From: an uncultured Porphyromonadaceae bacterium
Lineage (GTDB): Bacteria > Bacteroidota > Bacteroidia > Bacteroidales > Muribaculaceae
Direction of reading: 5' to 3'
Assembly (NCBI GenBank): GCA_900550025.1
Contig: URQP01000100.1
Coordinates: 1-8,225, forward strand
Length of the DNA stretch: 8,225 nt
Positions 6,128 through 8,225 of the stretch are shown here, piece after piece (the stretch's first letter is position 1; each line of letters opens with the position of its first letter). The position numbers were made by a program, and so were the translations under genes. Below the pieces are notes generated by a model. The model did no database searches and was not told the origin of the DNA. It worked only from the letters and a program-made list of their open reading frames with translations.

Positions 6128-7918
6128 CTACATTCTTTCCGGCACATCTATACCGAGCAACCACATTGCACGGCGCACGGTGTCGCCGACAGTGCGCGAC
6201 AGCGAGAGGCGGAATGCGCGGATGTCGGCATTCTCCTCGCGCAGGATGGAGTAGTCGTGATAGAACTGGTTGTATTCTTTCACCAAGTCGTAGGCATAGT
6301 TGGCTATCAACGCCGGACTGTAGGTTTTTCCTGCCTCCTCGACTAATGCCGGGAAATCGGCAAGCCGCTGGATTAGGGAAATCTCTTTCTCGTTAGGCTC
6401 TACGTTTGCATTGTCGAAAGTCTCGCTGATGTTGTCGGTCGCAGCCTTGCGCAACACTGACTGGATGCGTGCGTAGGTGTATTGTATGAACGGACCGGTG
6501 TTGCCGTTGAAGTCGATGGATTCTTTCGGGTTGAACGTCATGTTCTTGCGCGGGTCAACTTTCAGGATGAAGTATTTCAGCGCGCCGAGTCCGATTATTG
6601 TCGAAATCTTGTCGGCTTCCTCCTTTGAGCAGTCGTTGAGCTTGCCGAGCTGCATCGACATTTCCTTGGCGGTGTTTACCATCTCGTCCATCAGGTCGTC
6701 GGCATCGACGACGGTTCCCTCGCGCGATTTCATCTTGCCTTCCGGCAGTTCGACCATGCCGTAGGAGAAATGCACGAGGTCTTTTCCCCATTTGAAACCG
6801 AGCTTGTCAAGTAAGAGCGCGAGCACTTGGAAATGGTAGTTCTGCTCGTTGCCCACTACGTATATCATCTTGTCGATGGGGTAGTCCTGATAGCGGAGCT
6901 TTGCTGTCCCGATGTCCTGTGTCATATATACAGATGTGCCGTCGCTGCGGAGCAGCAATTTGTGGTCGAGTCCGTCAGCAGTGAGGTCGGCCCATACGGA
7001 ATTGTCTTCCTTGCGGTACATGATTCCTTTTTCCAGACCTTCAAGCACTTTTGCCTTTCCTTCGAGGTATGTCTCGCTTTCGTAATATATTTTGTCGAAA
7101 TCTACGCCGAGACGCTTGTATGTCTCGTCGAAACCGGCATATACCCACGAGTTCATGGTGCGCCAGAGCGAGCGTACCTCCTCGTCGCCGGATTCCCATT
7201 TGCGCAGCATTTCGCGGGCTTCCTGCATCAGCGGTGATGCGGCTTCTGCCTCTTCTTTCGACATGCCTTTTGCCTCAAGCTCTTTTACTTCGGCCTTGTA
7301 GTGCTTGTCGAATTCCACGTAGAAATCGCCGATGAGGTGGTCGCCTTTCTTCCCGGTGGATTCCGGAGTGGCTCCGTTGCCCCATTTCTGCCAAGCGAGC
7401 ATCGACTTGCAGATGTGTATGCCGCGGTCGTTGACGATGTTGGTCTTCACCACTTTGTAGCCGTTTGCCGCCATAATGCGCGAAAGGCTGTAGCCCAGCA
7501 GGTTGTTGCGCACGTGTCCGAGGTGGAGCGGCTTATTGGTGTTGGGCGAGGAATACTCAATCATCACGAGTTGGCTGTCGGGTGTGGCTTTCTTGAAACC
7601 ATAGTCGGCATCGTCCTCGATATGCCGCAATACTCCGAGCCAGAATTTTGGTTCGATGGTGATGTTGAGGAATCCTTTTATCACGTTGAATGCCTTCACT
7701 GCCTCGCAGTTGCTGGCGAGGTACTCGCCGATTTCTTGAGCCGTGGCTTCAGGAGCTTTTTTCGACATTTTCAGGAACGGAAAAACTACAATCGTGAGAT
7801 TGCCTTCAAATTCTTTCTTTGTGGTCTGCGGAACGATTGTGGAAGCGTCCACATCCGCACCATAGAGCGACTTCAGGGCTTCGGCGACCGCCGACGAAAT
7901 AATGTTATCTATTGACAT
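6128..7918 (-). CDS. argS: Arginyl-tRNA synthetase
   Basis: 596 residues, full length for bacterial ArgS; ATG 7916-7918, stop TAG 6128-6130. It charges tRNA-Arg with arginine in the cytoplasm using ATP and needs the tRNA for activation. The N-terminal Add1-like tRNA-recognition domain covers about 1-105. The class I Rossmann core begins with IEYSSPNTNKPLHLGHVRNN, which carries the HIGH motif as H132-L-G-H135. The second signature is the degenerate K395-M-K-S-R399 loop (GKMKSREGTVV) instead of strict KMSKS, which is normal in ArgS. The C-terminal helical DALR anticodon-binding domain (about 470-596) includes NTGPFIQYTYARIQSVLRKA and ends in RRAMWLLGIDVPERM. Nothing looks truncated. It is transcribed leftward from its own promoter; the 115-bp gap to the BI-1 gene contains that gene's promoter, so the two need not share a transcript. 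Confidence 0.98.
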   Translation of the reverse strand: MSIDNIISSAVAEALKSLYGADVDASTIVPQTTKKEFEGNLTIVVFPFLKMSKKAPEATAQEIGEYLASNCEAVKAFNVIKGFLNITIEPKFWLGVLRHIEDDADYGFKKATPDSQLVMIEYSSPNTNKPLHLGHVRNNLLGYSLSRIMAANGYKVVKTNIVNDRGIHICKSMLAWQKWGNGATPESTGKKGDHLIGDFYVEFDKHYKAEVKELEAKGMSKEEAEAASPLMQEAREMLRKWESGDEEVRSLWRTMNSWVYAGFDETYKRLGVDFDKIYYESETYLEGKAKVLEGLEKGIMYRKEDNSVWADLTADGLDHKLLLRSDGTSVYMTQDIGTAKLRYQDYPIDKMIYVVGNEQNYHFQVLALLLDKLGFKWGKDLVHFSYGMVELPEGKMKSREGTVVDADDLMDEMVNTAKEMSMQLGKLNDCSKEEADKISTIIGLGALKYFILKVDPRKNMTFNPKESIDFNGNTGPFIQYTYARIQSVLRKAATDNISETFDNANVEPNEKEISLIQRLADFPALVEEAGKTYSPALIANYAYDLVKEYNQFYHDYSILREENADIRAFRLSLSRTVGDTVRRAMWLLGIDVPERM

Positions 7919-7977
7919 AGCTATGTTGTTATTATATTTATTTCAGCCAGACTAAGTTGTTAAAGTATTATAGGCTG

Positions 7978-7985
7978 CAAAGTTA
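7978..7985 (-). promoter_or_regulatory. argS -7 promoter element
   Basis: On the minus strand TAACTTTG matches TAnnTTTG exactly, 59 bp upstream of the argS ATG. No perfect -33 TTTG is at the expected spacing; a TTTTTG run lies slightly closer (spacer about 13 bp). Confidence 0.5.
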
Positions 7986-7993
7986 CAACCAAT

Positions 7994-8038
7994 TGCCGCA
8001 AAAACATCATATTTTCCCGCATAAAATCGTATGCGGCA
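7994..8038. other. Two mutually exclusive hairpins in the argS upstream region
   Basis: CCGCATA (8017-8023) pairs with TATGCGG (8030-8036) around a 6-nt loop. TGCCGCA (7994-8000) can instead pair with TGCGGCA (8032-8038). Both use the same right arm, so only one can form at a time. The element lies just upstream of the argS -7 box and before the open frame on the plus strand. No U-tract follows on either strand, so it is not an obvious terminator. Function unknown. Confidence 0.4.
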
Positions 8039-8064
8039 TTTCTATATTTTGTGAAAAGGACAAA

Positions 8065-8225
8065 TTTTATGCCACCGGCAATTTCGGGGAGATAACACTG
8101 AACGGAGAAAGCCACTGCGGCAACAACGTTTTCCGCGACGCTTTCCGCGGGGAGGCGACGGCAACGGTAGCCTCCGGCGATGGCACGCCACAAGAAATCA
8201 CGGTTGAAATGGAACGTCCGTTGGC
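8065..8225 (+). pseudogene. Possible 5'-truncated fimbrillin/DUF6562-like surface lipoprotein (runs off window)
   Basis: The frame is open from 7921 to the window edge but has no ATG or GTG start; the only near-starts are TTG at 7957 and 7993, inside or next to the argS promoter. From about 8065 it reads like real protein: FYATGNFGEITLNGE, GNNVFRDAFRGEA, then ITVEMERPLA at the edge. I recognise the pattern Y-T-x-F-I ... GN-x-RDAF-G ... I-x-V-x-M-x-RPLA from N-terminal domains of Bacteroidota fimbrillin-like lipoproteins (DUF6562 type), where RPLAK(Y/I) opens the next domain. This is from memory of the family, not a search. Those proteins carry a lipoprotein signal and roughly 80 residues before this point, and neither is present here. 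Alternatives are a genuine gene with an unusual start, or chance similarity. Confidence 0.4.

Noticed and set aside
7301..7915. 204-residue plus-strand open frame
   Set aside because: It is a shadow of argS, which reads as a full-length arginyl-tRNA synthetase on the other strand.
7960..8193. 77-residue minus-strand open frame upstream of argS
   Set aside because: It starts with TTG, crosses the argS promoter, has no recognisable motif, and lies opposite the more protein-like plus frame.

Overview
The window looks like core chromosome of a Bacteroidota member, most likely Bacteroidales (a Muribaculaceae/Bacteroides-type gut organism). The reasons are the PafA-type alkaline phosphatase, Bacteroidota-style RF2 and ArgS sequences, promoter elements fitting the Bacteroidota -7 consensus TAnnTTTG in front of most genes, and the general lack of Shine-Dalgarno sequences before start codons. 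The family assignment is inference from recognised protein families, not from a search.

Layout from left to right. On the minus strand, three genes for phosphate-ester chemistry at the cell envelope are transcribed leftward: an LtaS-like membrane sulfatase-fold phosphotransferase (1629-3458), a PAP2 membrane phosphatase 14 bp downstream (937-1614), and a secreted PafA-like alkaline phosphatase (1-855, 3' end outside the window). The phosphatase has its own regulatory region with a Pho-box-like array of 11-bp-period repeats. A compact divergent promoter region (about 3480-3510) separates this block from prfB on the plus strand. prfB encodes RF2 in two frames joined by a classic +1 programmed frameshift (AGGAGG TAT CTT TGA C) and is followed 42 bp later by a macrodomain (ADP-ribosyl/O-acetyl-ADP-ribose hydrolase) gene. 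A perfect 21-bp-stem bidirectional terminator (5238-5289) separates these from two minus-strand genes: a BI-1/YccA-type membrane protein (5305-6012) and argS (6128-7918).

The right edge (7919-8225) holds the argS promoter, two mutually exclusive hairpins, and a plus-strand open frame resembling the internal part of a Bacteroidota fimbrillin/DUF6562-like surface lipoprotein. No start codon or signal peptide is visible for it, so it may be a 5'-truncated remnant.

No IS element, CRISPR array, tRNA or rRNA was recognised. Most of the window is housekeeping. The parts most worth a second look are the Pho-box-like array in front of pafA, the LtaS-like/PAP2/PafA cluster, the RF2 frameshift and the decapitated surface-protein frame at the right edge.
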